This document shows, one piece after another, positions 49,560-62,100 of a DNA stretch of 64,000 bases. Position numbers and translations under genes: made by a program. The notes under the pieces are model-generated. The model was not told where the DNA came from. It worked only from the letters and a program-made list of their open reading frames with translations, and searched no databases. Source of the stretch: Calliphora vicina (taxonomy: Eukaryota > Arthropoda > Insecta > Diptera > Calliphoridae); the NCBI RefSeq assembly GCF_958450345.1, contig NC_088780.1, forward strand, positions 33,875,667 to 33,939,666, given 5' to 3'. Position 1 is the first letter of the stretch. Each line of letters begins with the position of its first letter.

Positions 49560-51480
49560 AAAACTGAGTTTTCAACTTAAATAAGTATAAATATCTAAAA
49601 AAGAAATTACAAATTTAAATAAAACATTCGGCCATAACATTATTTTTTTGATTTGGAATAAAAATTACTCAAAAAAAAAGGAAAAACAACAATAACATAG
49701 AATGCACAAATATGAAAAGTAAACATTTTAAATTATGTATTATTAAATAAAAAAAACATTTAATTTAAAAAGATTTTAAATAAAAATTGGCCTATATTTT
49801 GAAAACTAAAACCAAATTATAAGGGAAAACTTGAGGTGAAAAATATTAAATAAATAAATAAAAAAAGTTTCGATATAAAACTTTTCGGCTTAAATATCAT
49901 TATAAAATAATAACAAATTTTTGGCTACGAAAAAAAACCTAAGTTTACTAAAACATTAAAAAAATATTACGTCAAGAAAAGCTAACAATTAAACAAAACA
50001 TCACAGGTTTAATTAAGCTAACTAACGCTTTTCGAACAAGGATTATAAAAGAAAAACCAGGATTTTAAATTCGATTAAAACAATGTTTCGGTCAAACTAT
50101 TTTGGACTAAACATTTTGGATAAACTATTATAAACATAAATAAAATGAAAGAAAGAAAGAATTACTTTAACTATAGAAAATAAACAATTTTTAACAAGAA
50201 GTTTCAATAAATTTGTAAAATATTTGGGTTAAAATATATTTTAGGTTTAAGAAAAACAAAAAAACAAACAAAAATTATTGTAAAAAAAACAAAAACTCAA
50301 AAAAAAAACACTTTCGGTAATGTTCCTATATAATTATATTAACAACCATAAAAATTTATAACAATTTAGGCTTAAAAAAAATTAAATTAAAATTAAAAAC
50401 ATTTCGGTGTAAAAATTTAAAAACTAACCCAAACATTTCACAATTTATGGAAACTGTCTTTAACAAAATTGTCTATTTTCTTTTATAAATTTATTAAAAA
50501 ACTACTCTAAGGAAATAAAAACAAAAATTTATAATTTACAGGCAGCATTTTTGTAAAAATAAAAAAAAACTTTTTTAAACTTTGTTACAACAAACTGTTA
50601 CAACAGTTTTCAAAATATAAAATCTAAAATAAAAAACATTTCGGCAATAACTCCAAGAATATTTAAAAAATTTTAGTTCAATTTTAAGTTTTAACAACTT
50701 TAGTTCAATTTCATTTAATTATTTCCAAAAAAAATGTACTTGAAATAACGCGTTAACAAAATCAAACAAATGACACACACATAAAAATGACAAAATTCAA
50801 AAACTCCAATGAAATTTAAACAAAAAAAAAACTCATTTTGGATAAACAAAACTAAAAAAAACAAAACTTTATGACAAAAAAAAATATTAAACTCTCGGCC
50901 ATGTTTGGATAATTTTCTCTCGGTGTAAGTCCAGGACAACAAAAAAAACTCAAAATCTCAAAAAAACAACAAAATTACAAAATTTTAACAAAATTTATAT
51001 GAAAAAAAAACAAAACAAAATTTTGGAATTTTTGGCATATTAACAACAACAACATAAAAGAAGACCGTTTGGTAAAATCTAGAAAAAAGTGAACAAAAAC
51101 AAGTGGAAGAAAATAATTAATTAAAAAAAATTATATCACTAAAAAAAAGTACAAGCTTATTTTAAGCACCTTCGCGCCTTATCTTTAAGATTAAAAACAA
51201 AAAAAAAAAAAATATAAAAAAAAACTTAAAAAAATAAAACAAAAAAATCATTATAATAAAATTTATAAACGAAAATAACAATCCAAATTAACAAAAAAAA
51301 AATGATTTTTTTAAGTCAACATTTTTGGCTTTTTCTTAAATGTTTGTTTTTTAGTTAATTTTCTAATTTAAGTTTTTTCTATGATTTTTTTATTATCGAA
51401 TTTATTTTTAAATAAACTGGTAACAAAACAACAACAAAAATTTAAACAAAATCTGCCTTAAATTATAGTAAATACGCCTA
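49560..51480 (+). other. A-rich block, no gene
   Basis: A over T excess with AAAACAAAAA runs and repeated short words such as CATTTCGG. No gene. Confidence 0.5.
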
Positions 51481-53100
51481 TTTTACTTTTGCCTAAAAGT
51501 AAACGGTGTAGATACGCCATCATCAACAGTAAACATTAACCTTTAAACGTGTAACGGGTATATTTGGGTATAATAAGTACAATCGATGGTAATGGGAAAG
51601 AAAAAAATAACAATGATATATACCTTCTGTTAAGGAAAAGTATTGGACTTGAATAATTTTCCATACTTCATACATATTTATGTAGCTATATGAGCTTCAA
51701 ATTATGGTAGTCTGTATTGAATATAGTTGACCAGATATTATCAAGGACACATGGTAAATTTCGAAATGGTTGACTGCAAAATTACTTGGTCTATTCTACG
51801 AACTTTTTTTTGATTTTTAAAGAGATGATTTGTTCATTTCAGTGGAACAGATATGAAGGTCCACTGGAAATTGCTTGACCTTAAACCTACTAAATTCCCG
51901 CCATATCGATAATAAGGGGATAATAATAACTACCGGCTCTTAGCATAGTCATAGGACTAGCAAAGTAAAACACTGGCGACGATTGCAATCCCTGTATATT
52001 CACGAACATTTCAGAAACGATAATTACCTGGATCACAAAACCATAGGAATACGAATTAAGCATTCGGTGTGAATCAGTTGAAATGGTTAACGAGTCAAAA
52101 TATTAGTCTATTCTACGAATTTTACTAAAAATTTCCGAATCCTTCCATATTTGGTAGAGCATCTACTGATAATTACTCAGTATTTTGAATATGCAGAAAA
52201 TGTTCATCCTTACAGAATCGAAAACCTTATAATTCCATTAAATTTTTAAATGTTTATTTTGGCCTTTTTGAAGATGATACCGAGCATCGTTAATTAAAAT
52301 AAATTTTTTTTGGAATAAATAGATTCTAGCACTCATATCTCTTTCAGAGCTTTCAGAATATGTGCCTTGTTCAGTAAAAACAGTCATAAAAAAGACATTA
52401 GGCGACCCGAAAACGCAACCATCAAAATTTATATTGTCAAACTGCGTGTCCAAGTGTAACAACATGTCCTCCAATCGCAAATTATGTTAATAAAAATTCA
52501 TTGATCAGGAATCTGTATGATTCAACCATATTTTACACGAAGTCCGTCAATCGACACGCGTATTCGGACTTTAACAGAATATGTATCTTCCTCTTCACGA
52601 TATATTCTACAATAGGCATTGAGCCAAAGACCCAGTCTTATAGCATAAGTTTCTATAAAACAGTGAAAACACAAATTCAGATAGCTTCAAGTAGCTTTAA
52701 CGAGGATTTTATCCCATATTCTTCAATTAAGAATCCACCCTATTCCCCCTTCATCACCAATATCAGCAGATATTCCGAATAATCCCTGTATTTAATAGCA
52801 GAAATTTAAGTACCTTGAATTATGATTTTAATCCATAGTCTTCAATGAAGAATCTACCACCAGCCATATACCCTCTTCATCATGACACTTACAGGGGGAT
52901 AAGTATGGAAAATCTCATATCAATGAAGCTCTTGGTAGGCAATATTCGGCATTCATATGCCCTTACCAGTCCATGAACCTCCACCGTTATGCCTCACAGC
53001 AGAGTTGAGAGCCAATTACATTGCAACCAGTTCAGTAGTCAGAATTGTAGTAGCCCCAAGAACTCCTTAGACGGCCTTCAGAAAGCAAGAATACTATAAT
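51480..53100. other. mixed-composition island, probably transposon-derived
   Basis: Higher G+C and no strand bias. Open frames at 52238-52480 (minus) and 52501-52782 (plus) have products I cannot assign. It adjoins a LINE remnant, so it is likely part of the same or nested insertions. Confidence 0.4.
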
Positions 53101-53890
53101 ACTATTATCATAATGCCCCGCGATTACTGCATAAAACAAGGCGGATTTAACTACAGCCTTGAAGATCCAATAGACTCCTATTCTATTGACCATCCGGACC
53201 CGATGATTCCTCGTTTATCAAAACGAAATTGATACACGACACCAGAATCAAAAGCCAAGTACACATAGATCAAGTAAGACTTAAAGAGTCTCTCTACTAC
53301 TCAGTTTCAGGCTTTCTGAAAACAGCCTGGTTTAATCTTGGAGGTTGCTAATATTTTACAATGATAACTCTGACATAAATGTCGCTTTAATCAACTAAAC
53401 ATTGAAAATCTTTGCTACTTCGTTTTAATATTCATGTTAGTACTAAAATATTCATACCTTTAAAATTGGGGAAATAGTTAATGAACGACTAATGTTTGTT
53501 AGGAGAATACCTTCTAGATTAGGTTCCGAAGGCAGCCACTCATCAAGCAGCTTATTTTCAAAACTGATCCCATTGGGATACCCATGAAGTATACAACAGG
53601 ATACATCCGTTTTTTCCAATGTGAACCAACCATATTCTCTGATGAACCAGATTCTCAGATTCATCCTTGATAACTGATCTAAAGGGGGAAGGGGATTCCA
53701 AGAATACATTTCCTTAAGTTTATTATAGCCGAGCAATGGCAGAATAGGTGAGACACAGTATCCTGCTCTTGTTTGTTTCGACAGCTTCCATAGTAGTCGT
53801 TAAACCGTAGGCCCATCCTTCTAGCATGTGTTCCAATTATGCAGTGTCCTGTAATAAACCTTTTTAGCTCACGGAATTCTATAAGTAGAA
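53100..53890 (-). mobile_element. decayed non-LTR retrotransposon (LINE) 3' region
   Basis: Minus strand near 53890-53740 reads ELKRFITGHCIIGTHARRMG, then an FNDYYGSCRN...QDTVSHLFCHC segment. This is the RNase H-distal, cysteine/histidine-bearing C-terminal region common to jockey-type LINEs (C..., H-x4-C). Further down, after frame changes, AVVKSALFYAVIA near 53.1 kb (minus) resembles the post-reverse-transcriptase AVV-x-x-AL-x-YG motif, but its order suggests rearrangement. Frameshifts and stops throughout. Confidence 0.65.
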
Positions 53891-54479
53891 TGTCCTACCG
53901 GCATCGTTTACGGGAATGATCGCGTTGATACAGTTGGACTCATATGTGCAGTCTCATATAGTTTCTTCTGTACTCTCGGTTAAGACACCCGCTATTATAC
54001 AGATATGTCCAGATATTCGATAATACTTCAGTTAGAGCAGAAGTTTGATAGCCTGAATTAGGATTTTATTCCTTCTAAAAATAGCAATATTATGAAAATA
54101 TCTATAAAACATCAAAGCCTTCAGTCTTAACTGGCATATTTTAAAAAGTACGATCTTATCCTCTCTGCCTTCCAACGTATTAGTCACAGAAATGTTCTAG
54201 AAGTGAAAATCTAAGTGAGAAACATAGAAAAATACATCTAGTTTACAGAATTCCAATTAGATTCAAGCCATATTATTTCAAAACCGATATTATCTTAAAC
54301 GAGTTTAGTAAAATAAAACGAACATACATTTATGGAGCTTTTCCACGAGATTTGATCCTTTTACAGTCCTTGATACTTGTACTTCTCTGAATAGTAAATA
54401 TTTTCGACAAATTCAAGTACTTATGTGCACCCAAATATACCTAACCAGGGTTAATACGAATACAACACTGCTGGAAACC

Positions 54480-57400
54480 AAATGAAAATAACATCAACAA
54501 CAACAACAATAATAAAATTAATTGAAAATAAATTGAACCAAACAAAAAAAAAAAAATACCACAAAATTCAAAAATCTAATAAACTATCAAAAAAGAAAAC
54601 TAATAAAAATAAATTAAAAACAATTAACAAAAAGAAATATAAACAAAAAAAGGAATATAGTTTCAAATTATAAGTTACAAAACAAAATTCAAAATTTAAA
54701 ACAAAAAACCAAGAAAAAAATAGAGAAAAAAGCAGATTTAAATTAAATTGAAAAGAAACAAAAAAAAAATAAAAGTGTATTCTACGTTATTACCACTCGA
54801 AAATAAAAATATTTTGGTATAAAAATATTAAAAATAATTATGATTTTTTTTTGAAACATAAAAAATATTTATAATTTTTTCTTTAGTTTTTTTATATAAG
54901 TTTGAAATTGTATGTATTAAAAAAAATGACTCGTAGGCATTTATGAATTATAAACAAATAAAACTAGTTTAAACAAAAAATAAAAAACTTATACATATAA
55001 ACAAAAAAACAAAATTATTATTATGATTATTATTATAACAAAAACAACTAAGTATCATTAGAAATGTGTATATTTATATAAAACAAAAAAAAATATCATT
55101 AAAGACAAAAACTCTAAACGATTTCATTACTTAATAAATTATGATTTTCTTATTAAAAAAAAAACAAAAAAATTAAAATTTAAGAACATATTTTAAAGTT
55201 TAAAAAAATTATATAAATAATTAACAAATTTAACCCTAAAAGCCTTTAGTTTCAGGTTTCATTTAATATAAACTAAGTTTAAAACCCGGTTTTAGGTTAG
55301 TTATGAAAACGTTTTGAACAGTAATTTATGATTTAATTATTAAGTTACAGCATGCCATTTAAGATTTCTAGGAATTAAAGAAATCTTATTGTTTTTCAAT
55401 TTCTAAATAAGTTTAATAGACATTTTCCTAAGTATTTAAGAGTTTATTAAAAGAAAAACTACAACACACAATAAAATTTAAGTTAGGCAGGAGTTTTATC
55501 ATATTTCTTTAGTTCTCAAAATAATGTAAAATACTGTAAATGTTTTAGGCTGAATTGTAAATGATTTAAATCTTTATTAAGTTCCTAGCTAACAACTTGT
55601 TAGCACTTTTTGTGTAATTTAAAAACTAGGCATTACTTTAAAACAGTTATGTCCAGCTCAGATGTACAATGAGCGAGCTTTGGTGCTTTCATACCAACAA
55701 GAGTGCAGCTATGTACTTTGTAGTTTAAAAAAAGAGCTTTCAAAGCTGTTTAACACAAACTCATATAACAATATTTGTGTGTGCTTAAACACTGAAAAAA
55801 AATCAATGGCTAATTCAGCTTAATTCATAGAACAACAACCACCATTTTTGACAACCACAAAACAGTTTTGGCAATAGTTATGAAGGCAAACACAACAACT
55901 TTTTTTGAAATAACCGGCTTTATTGAAATATTCTCCAAATAAGTAAATTTTTTGTTATTTTTTTGCGATTATAACGAATCTTTCGATCAAACAATTTTTG
56001 GAACAACAAACACATTTCGAAACTCTTTCGGCAAATAAATAAATAATTATGTTTTATATGTTTTAAGAAACATTCGATCAAAAAATTTACAAACAACAAC
56101 AACAACAATTAACGCTCAACCAACAACCAGGGCCACAACGTCCGATCTAAAGTGCCTTCAAGTAAGAAAATAAAAAAAAAATGAAACAAAAAGTAAAAAA
56201 AAAATAAAAATTATTTTTTACCAAAAATAACACTAAAAAAAACTACTAAAAATTTAAAATGTTAATAAAATTAAAAGAAAAAATTGTATAAATTAACTTA
56301 AAATTAACAAACACAAAAACAAAGAAAAAAAATTATTAAAAAAAAAACACACGGGCCCTAAATAGACCAAATTTACTAAACAAAACCAACTCCATATAAA
56401 CTTTAGAAATATGATAAATCTCTTTAGGCAAAAAGTTATTAAAATAATTAAGTTTCTTAATAAAAAGAGAAAATAAATAAACAAAATTTGTTATAAACCA
56501 AAAACAAACAAATTTAAGTTTCCAAAGGCTTATTTAGGGTTAAATAAATTATTACATGTATAAAATTTCAGTTTATTTTATTTTTTCATTATTATACTTA
56601 AAAACACAAGTCTTGAGCATTTTTCATAAAACAATTTAAGGCTAAAAACTGGTTTAGATATAAAATATTACAAAACTACCAAAAAAAAGCAAAAAAAAAA
56701 CACAACATAAAACTTAACTTTTAAATAAATTTATGGTATATAAAACAAAAAACTACATATTAATTTTAGAAAGAAAAAGGTTAAAGAAAACTCTAAAAAT
56801 AACTGGAAATTTTTAAAGAGTTTTTGTAAGAATTTTTATGGTTTATATATAAATATATAAATAACAAAAAATACAACACTGACATTACATCACATACACT
56901 GAAAAAAAACTACACTAAAACACCTAACTCAAACCAGCAAAAAAAACAAAAGAAATTAGTTATTAGGAGACTCATACTTGAAAGAAAGAAAACAAACCCC
57001 AAAACCAAAATATAAAAATCATTTTAAGAAAAGCTAAATACTTATTTAAGTCAAGGAAAATTAAGTATAACTTAATACTTTAAAAAGAAAGTATGATAAA
57101 AACCCCATAACTACAACTTTAAGACAAACTAATTTAATTTTCTTTAAGCGTAAAAGAAAATTAACAAGGAAAGTTAAGTAAAGTAACGTAAAGTAAACGT
57201 TCCTGGCATTTAGTTTTTTTTTTTCACCAAAAAAAAAAATTAACAAAAAAACCAAGAATTATAAAATATATTTTATATTTTTTTAAGTTTGGCATAAATA
57301 CAAAAACAAAACAAAATCTAGTGAAAATTAGCAAAATTTAAAGAAAAAAATTTAAGATTAAATCTTAATCTTAACAACTATTCAAATACGGGCAAAGTTT

Positions 57401-58240
57401 GTAAATTATTAAATATTAATGAAGAAGAAAAAAAAGCCTAAAAACCAATTTAGACAAAACATTTCCAAAAAAAAAAACCACAAACCCCTAACAATTGGCC
57501 AAATAATTTCTTTAAAAAAGAAAGAAATTTCAAACAAACAGCTAAAACTAGAAATTAAAGAAAGATACAACCAAATAAATCCCAAGACAAGAAAAAAGGG
57601 TTTTTTTTCTAAACAACTAACTGTCATTTAACATAAAAATTGAACAAACAACATCTTAAACCAAAAATTATTATCATTATTATTAAATTATAAACAAAAA
57701 ATTACAACACAAAATTAAATGTTTGGCTAAATTATAAATACCAAAAACAAAACCAACAAAATTATATTCAAAATTCTATATATTGGTAGTTACTTATTAT
57801 TATTATATTATTATTAATAAGTAAATTATAAAACAAAAATTTAAATATAAATATTAAAACAAAAAAAAAACTCCACTCTATATTTGGCATTTTAGAGTGT
57901 TTTCGTTCTTATATTAAATTTCCCCCCAAATAAAAATTTTCGTAATATAAAACTATTTGAAATATTTTATTTTTATGTTTAATTTTTTTTCAGTTGTTAT
58001 TTTGTTAGTAATATAGAGAAGAAAGAAAAAAAAAGAAAATTTTTTAGTTAACTGCAATAGACCGGAATTATTTCCATACAAGAGTACAAACAAATTTAGG
58101 ATAAACAAAAGTTTTTTATATAAAATAACAAACAACAAGACAACAAAAAAAATACATAAAAATATAAAAAAAATAATAATTAAATATTAAAAAGAAAATG
58201 TACACAGTGCTTAAGTGTTTGAGAGTTTTTAATTAAATTA
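54480..58240 (+). other. long A-rich block, no gene
   Basis: Very strong A over T excess on + with AAAACAAA runs, interrupted by a less biased part at about 55.2-55.9 kb. All open frames are lysine/asparagine or phenylalanine/leucine low-complexity shadows of this composition. Confidence 0.55.
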
Positions 58241-58319
58241 TTTCTCTAAGTGTATAAAAATACAACTATGGTGTGTCCATAGTTGCCACATAAAGAAAGT
58301 GCAAAATCGTAAAATTTGA

Positions 58320-58860
58320 AAATGTGGAATACACTCTTTTCTTGATGGCATTTTCATTGAATTTTACATTGAAATCTTAAAGTTCACTAAAAGTTTAACA
58401 ACTTTAAATTCAAGGAATTTAAAAGATCGTCATAATATCTTTCAAAAATCTTGAAAATGAAGAATACACTTTGGATTGAATTATTTCCTAAGTTTAAATT
58501 GAAATCTTAACGTATATATTGACATTTTAACAACATTGAATTCGGAGTATTTTCAATTGTCAGAATTGTCTCTGAATGAAAACTGTTCTCATGAGTTCTT
58601 CACAATACCTTCATTTTGAAGAAGGAAGCAAGGATTTATAAAAAAAATAAATCCTGCTGCTCAGTACTTTGTATCAAAATCCATATAAAAATAGAATTTG
58701 TTCAATTTATGTCCGTTGAAGTTATTGTTAGTGGAACTATTGTCAATTGTGAGCTGATCCTTATTAAATTCTGAATATAAGTTTTCCCTATCCATTATCC
58801 ACCGATCACCTGGAAATTATAGTCAATTGTGAGCAGATCCTTACTAAATTCTGCAGGAAA
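58320..58860. repeat. local duplications (130- and 80-nt offsets)
   Basis: ACACT(C)TTT...ATTGAA(A)TCTTAA recurs with GAAATCTTAA at 58371 and 58501. GTCAATTGTGAGC(T/A)GATCCT recurs at 58742 and 58822. Confidence 0.65.
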
Positions 58861-58919
58861 ATTTCTGTATGCATTAAACATGTTTTTGGATGATTTTGTA
58901 GGGATATTAATTTTGGCAA

Positions 58920-59575
58920 AAAAAAACAGTAATAGGGGAGGATCTATGCGAAACATAACACCGATCACATCCAATTACTATATTCTTCATCATTGTGGCA
59001 AAATAATTGAAATTACATCACCAGCTTCCAGGCAGAGATCTATGCGAGAAGAATCCGGGAACTGAATCTCGAAAATTCTACTATACATATCTACTTGGAC
59101 AGCCTTGCATCAATTAAGTCTCTTAACTCCAACGTTATTAGGTCGAAATATCTTCTCAATTGTATCCAATCACTGGCAAAACTGACACAACATCACGGCG
59201 AGTTGATATGGGTTTCAGGACATGAGGGCTTCCGGGGAAATGAAGGATATTCACACTCAATTGGTGACCGTATCGAATTTGATAGATGAATGGGCTTTGG
59301 GAGAGACGGAACTCAGATAGTCAAATATCATCACTTGCAGAATATCCAAAGGATAGTGTCAGGACTCTTTTGTCTCTTATTAGTAGGGATTCGTTTAGGC
59401 TACGTTACCCATGTTATAGCAATTGTAGAAGTTGTTTAGATGAAGTGGAGAAAGAATCAGTACAACACCAACATCTTGGTAGAGCTCTTTTTCATGATCT
59501 AGACTGTCTCAGAGATGTGTCAATAGTAAATATCATTAGATTTATTAGAAGTACCGGTTGGTTCTAACGGGGATC
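58920..59575 (+). mobile_element. decayed LINE fragment: RNase H and C-terminal region
   Basis: Plus strand reads FQAEIYARRIRELN then STIHIYLDSLASIKSL and LIWVSGHEGFRGNE: the E, D and H-containing core motifs of the RNase H domain of jockey/I-type LINEs. After frameshifts and a stop comes CRSCLDEVEKESVQH, then FHDLDCLRDVSIVNIIRFIR ending at TGWF, the usual C-terminal zinc-knuckle-like region. The N-terminal catalytic Asp segment is disrupted by a short insertion. Clearly inactive. Confidence 0.8.
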
Positions 59576-60129
59576 ACAGGAATCATCTCATTTTTTGTAT
59601 GAATTCTCAGCATAAGAGTAATAGTATTTCTAATGGGCCACGATGCCTCCGAGTTAACTCGCTAATTTCCGAGCAACCCACGTAACCTAACCTTGATCAT
59701 CAGCTAGATCGAGGTACAGAAGGAGAGACAAAATTTCATCAACTTAAAAAGTTGTTCTTAGTCTATTTTATAGTTCAAAATGGGTTTAAAGTACTTATTC
59801 ATTTTGGGCATTACCAACATTAGCAAAAACTCATACGATTTTGGGCAAAAATCATTAATTGGCTAGTTTTGTCACTAATAATTTTCCAAATTAAGAAGAA
59901 ATTATCAAATCTGACAACGGCGGCTATGTTATTGGGAACAACAATGGGATTTATGGCACAATTGTGTAATTTTTGGTATTTTCACTTCCCTACGGTTAGC
60001 AAAGACCAACTAAAACTGTCCTATAACTATCACCAACGGGTAACACTCTTCAAGGTACTCAAATCCGGCCGGACTTGGGATTATCTATAAGCCGATTATT
60101 CGGTTAAAGATCAATTATGTAACATAATG

Positions 60130-60700
60130 ACATTTTGACAGAGCAGTTCCTCCTTGGAGAGCAGTTCCTCCTCCTAGTATGTAACAACGAATTCACTGGT
60201 AACGCTCTTCAAGGTTCGCAAAGCGCTAATCAGCAGCAATTGGAGTATGTATAACTAATACAGAAACCATGTTCACTACCTACAGTACAATTGTTCAATA
60301 TCCTTCAGCTGCCAAAATGTTGCCTTTAAAACTAGCACACCGTATACACCAGGAAGCAAAGGTTCTACCAATCATGTAACATTGACAGAACGAATTCAAT
60401 GGTTCTCAAAGCGCTAACCAGCAGCAATTTGGACATGAATAAGAAAGAAACCGTGATCACTACATACAAGCAAGTTGATACCCAAAGAAGAATCATCTAA
60501 AGCTGCCAAAATGTTTCCTTTCAAAACTGTCACACTACAACTACAAAACGATTAATCGGTCAGTGCTCAAGTGTGGTTTAGTGATATCCAATGGAGAATC
60601 ATTGAACGCTGACAAAAGCCTTAAGATCTACCACACCATCTTCTCCAGGAAACTAAGGTTCTCTAAAATCATGTTGACAAAGCTGTTTCTTCTTGGATCT
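60130..60700. repeat. degenerate tandem repeat, about 200-290-nt units
   Basis: CGAATTCA(C/A)TGG ... AAGCGCTAA(T/C)CAGCAGCAAT ... GCTGCCAAAATGTT(G/T)CCTTT occurs from 60188 and from 60391. The GACA(G/A)A(G/A)... CCTTGGA-type start recurs at 60137, 60384 and 60676, and CCAGGAA(G/A)C(A/T)AAGGTTCT at about 60351 and 60645. Confidence 0.75.
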
Positions 60701-62100
60701 CATCGGAGTAGTCATCCAAACTACAACATCATACAGTTGTAGTCTTTCCCGAGGCATGTAAGGAAGTACGAGGCGAACATATAGAGATATTTGTAGGATC
60801 CATTGGATGGAATCACGTATACGACATTCATAGAGATGGCATAAAATCAGCGGTTGCCCACCATTTATAACAGACACGGAAAAGAACATGTAGAACAAAA
60901 AATAGTAATACTGGCACAACTTAGGTCGGTTCTTTTTTTCAATTTCAAACACAACCTTTTTTCAGCGAAATGAAAAATTACTGACTGAACAGGTTTTATA
61001 AATAATAAATAGTAACGATTTTCTTGAGCCATTGCTCAAACATTTAGGGAAGCACTGCCTTAGATAGAAGGCAAGGTGATAGGGATTGTTTCTAGTCCTA
61101 ACACTGACACTTTAGCCATAACGTTGTTCTAGGAGGAGGAAAATGGACAAATTTTAAACACTCTGTAATAAGATACTAAACTCTCCGTTTTACTGGATTT
61201 TTTTTATCAGCTTACTAAAATTTATTGATAAACCATCAAGAAGTTAACATATTAACATCAGTTAGGTGATAAATTTTCAGATGTTATGGGATCAGTACAT
61301 CAATACCAATTGACATCAAATTAATGCAAGAATATTTCAAAGTTTTTTGCTTTATTTCGGTTCTATGGATTTTGTATTTAAATCTCCAACTATTTGAATT
61401 CAATGACATCTATAATACCTCTGAGTAAATTCAATTAGAATTATGTTTGATATTTACAAACAAATCAGCCAATTCGTTCTCGAGTTATGCTAAAATATAT
61501 GGTTTAACCTAATTAAATTTCTCTATCTAGCGGTTTGCTATAACAACCAGAGTGAGTATAAACAAAGTAATTTGTAGACATTATGACGTTTCTAAAAAAA
61601 AATTTCTTTGTGTTATTTTAAAATATTATGAATTGAAAGTAATGAAACCAATTCATATTATTTATGTTCAAAGTTTCAGTAACAAGCTTTTTTTTTCTTT
61701 TCCCTAAAAGTGAATGATAAAAATTCAATGATTTATGCACTTCAGTAATGATATTTTCATATTTAAAAATTTCGTATACAATATTTTTCTAAGATTTCTA
61801 CTAAATATAGTAATTTCATAGGTTTGTAAATATACAAATGTAAAATTTTTAACACAAATAAGCATAATAACCGAATACATGCTTTTTTATCCTTTACCGT
61901 AAAAACTTTCCCCTTGAATGAAACAAAAACAAATACACCGTTATGATGCTACCAACTAAACAAACTTGGCATCACTACACACAGCAAAATGTTTTCTTTT
62001 CCTCTCAGGAGAATAAACAAACCAAATTTGGCATTACTGTTAAACACAATCAAATGTTCTCTCTTGAGAGTAAATAAAGCAAGAGATATTTTGATTACTT
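60700..62100. other. mixed-composition stretch, no gene identified
   Basis: A 99-residue minus frame (60653-60952) has no family resemblance I can defend. The rest shows no coding, RNA or repeat signal. Confidence 0.4.

Noticed and set aside
52238..52782. Two open frames (80 and 93 residues) as host genes
   Set aside because: No recognisable family. They sit in an island with LINE remnants; more likely transposon debris.
54482..57631. Lysine/asparagine-rich open frames in the A-rich block
   Set aside because: They arise from AAA and AAC runs. Opposite-strand frames are equally long and F/L-rich, as expected from composition alone.
60653..60952. 99-residue minus-strand frame
   Set aside because: No family resemblance; it overlaps the end of a tandem array.
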